From NCBI RefSeq assembly GCF_900113695.1, contig NZ_FOQH01000010.1, positions 1 through 64,000 on the forward strand: 64,000 bases of DNA, written 5' to 3'. Numbering within the stretch: position 1 is the first letter of the stretch; each line of letters starts with the position of its first letter. Source of the DNA: Albimonas pacifica (lineage in GTDB: Bacteria > Pseudomonadota > Alphaproteobacteria > Rhodobacterales > Rhodobacteraceae). The notes under the pieces are model-generated. The model was not told where the DNA came from, did not search any database, and worked only from the letters and a program-made list of their open reading frames with translations. Both the position numbers and the translations under genes were made by a program. Shown here in pieces: positions 62,760 to 64,000 of this stretch.

Positions 62760-63340
62760 TGCAAGTGTCCCTGGATCGCCTCGAGGACCTCTACCGGGAG
62801 GGCGACGACCCCTGGCGCTTCCGCTCCAGCCCCTACGAGCACGCCCGCCTCGCCGCCGTCGCCCGGGCGCTGCCGCGGGGCCGCTACGCCTCGGCGCTCG
62901 AGATCGGCTGCGGCAACGGCGAGCTCGCGCGCCGCATCGCGCCGCGCTGCGACGCCTATCTCGGCGTCGACGCGGTGGAGGCCGCGCTCGAGGCCGCCCG
63001 CCGCGCCGCGCCCGAGGCCCGCTTCCAGCGCCTGTTCCTGCCCGCCGAGCTTCCCGCCGGCCCCGGCGGGGCGGAGCACGACCTCGTGCTGCTGTCCGAG
63101 ATCCTCTATTTCCTCGACGCGCCCGCCATCGCGGCGCTGGCGCAGGAGATCGACCGGCGCTGGCCGCAGGCCGACATCCTGTGCTGCACCTGGCTCGGCC
63201 CCAGCGGAAACGCGCTGGAGGGCGGGGTGGCGCTGGCGGCGTTCCTCGCCGCCTCCAGCCGCCGCTTCCGGCGGCTGCCCGGGGGCGACGGCGACGCCGA
63301 CGGCTTCCGCCTGGACCTGGCGAGCGGCCCCCGCAGATGA
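62759..63340 (+). CDS. SAM-dependent methyltransferase (NodS-like)
   Basis: A 193-residue protein. LYREGDDPWRFRSSPYEHARL is the start typical of NodS-type enzymes; the SAM site is ALEIGCGNGELARRIAP; LLSEILYFLD is motif IV. NodS methylates an amino sugar that has lost its acyl group, which fits with the deacetylase upstream. Substrate here is inferred only. Confidence 0.85.
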   Translation: MQVSLDRLEDLYREGDDPWRFRSSPYEHARLAAVARALPRGRYASALEIGCGNGELARRIAPRCDAYLGVDAVEAALEAARRAAPEARFQRLFLPAELPAGPGGAEHDLVLLSEILYFLDAPAIAALAQEIDRRWPQADILCCTWLGPSGNALEGGVALAAFLAASSRRFRRLPGGDGDADGFRLDLASGPRR

Positions 63341-64000
63341 GCCCCCGCGCCCCGCGGCCCGAGCCGAGCCCCCGTCCCCGGCCGCCCGCGGGGACGATCT
63401 GCCTGCCCTCCGCGGCCGCGCTCGCCGCGGCCGAGGCCGCGGTGATCGTGCCGGCCTGCGACGAGGCCGAGCTGATCGGGCGCTGCCTCGCCGCGCTCGG
63501 CCCCCAGCTCGACCGGGCGGCGCTGGTGCTGGTGGTCAACAACACCACCGACGCCACCGCCGAGACCGCGCTCGCCTTCGCCCGCGAGGCGGCGCTGCCG
63601 CTGGCGCTGGCCGAGCGGCGGTTTCCCCGCGGCGGGGTCGGGGCGGCGCGGCGCTTCGGCTTCGCGCTCGCCGCCCGGCTCTGCCCGCAGGCGGAGGTGC
63701 TGGCGACCACCGACGCCGACGGCGCCGCCGCGCCCGACTGGCTGGCGCGGATGCGCGCGGCCCTGGCCGGGGCCGACGCCGTGATGGGCCGCATCGAGAC
63801 CTTCCCCGAGGAGGCCCGCCGCCTGCCCCCCGCCTACCGCCGCCGGCAGCGGCGGGAGGCGCGCTACCTGGGCCTGTCGCTCGCCTTCGAGGCGCTGATG
63901 GACCCCGAGGGCCGGGCGGGGGGCATCGACCTCGCCGGGGGCGCGAACCTCGGCTTCCGGGCCGAGGCCTACCGGCGGGCGGGCGGCTTCCGCCGGCTGG
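63337..64000 (+). CDS. Family 2 glycosyltransferase (3' end outside window)
   Basis: About 221 residues are in the window. AAVIVPACDEAELIGRCLAAL and LVLVVNNTTDATAETA form the nucleotide-sugar site; ATTDADG is the DxD-type metal motif; GGANLGFRAEAYRRAGGF is the acceptor-side stretch of GT-A enzymes. Fourth gene of the coupled cluster (ATGA overlap at 63,337). It runs off the right edge. Confidence 0.85.
   Translation, partial: MSPRAPRPEPSPRPRPPAGTICLPSAAALAAAEAAVIVPACDEAELIGRCLAALGPQLDRAALVLVVNNTTDATAETALAFAREAALPLALAERRFPRGGVGAARRFGFALAARLCPQAEVLATTDADGAAAPDWLARMRAALAGADAVMGRIETFPEEARRLPPAYRRRQRREARYLGLSLAFEALMDPEGRAGGIDLAGGANLGFRAEAYRRAGGFRRL

Overview
The window joins two very different pieces of DNA from a high-G+C alphaproteobacterium, most likely a member of the Rhodobacterales. 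This rests on a DUF2312/GapR-type protein, Fnr-type DNA boxes, and an acyl-CoA dehydrogenase / PIG-L deacetylase / methyltransferase / glycosyltransferase cluster typical of that order. These are inferences from protein families, not a database match.

Bases 1 to about 43,311 are a nearly complete temperate phage of P22-like (podovirus) plan. Its left part runs off the window. The order is: a leftward gene whose product carries a nine-residue repeat array; a repressor / Cro-like switch with two pairs of matching 17-bp operators; two DNA methyltransferases, RusA, a DUF1376 replication protein, a Gp157-like protein, a probable annealing protein, a GapR-like protein and SSB (2.0-9.6 kb); small middle genes with a DUF1364 nuclease; head genes (small and large terminase, P22-type portal, scaffold, N4-gp56-type major capsid protein); connector and tail-hub genes; three large ejection proteins, one ending in a peptidoglycan-hydrolase domain; a moron region (Rap1a/Tai-like secreted protein, ribbon-helix-helix repressor, KilA-N and GIY-YIG proteins, HicBA toxin-antitoxin); a tailspike preceded by a 41-base poly(C) run; a lysis set (muramidase with C-terminal membrane anchor, overlapping spanin pair); and a leftward operon of small early genes (39.6-43.1 kb). 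Two HNH homing endonuclease genes have entered the phage, one intact beside ssb and one broken by a stop codon behind the capsid gene.

The phage ends at a 49-bp copy of the 3' half of a tRNA-Pro(CGG) gene (43,263-43,311), its attachment site. Just outside lies a decayed tyrosine integrase, which suggests an older element used the same tRNA gene. About 1 kb of non-coding debris follows.

From 44.8 kb onward is host chromosome, visibly richer in G+C. A leftward operon encodes a group 3b [NiFe] hydrogenase (beta, cyclic-nucleotide-domain protein, gamma, delta, alpha, maturation protease) and a cation P-type ATPase. Divergent from it are an FtsH protease and phosphoenolpyruvate synthase, with two Fnr-type boxes between. 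A Crp/Fnr regulator, a large-subunit catalase and the acyl-CoA dehydrogenase cluster complete the window, the last gene running off the right end. The 44.8-60.6 kb part reads as a low-oxygen / redox adaptation locus.
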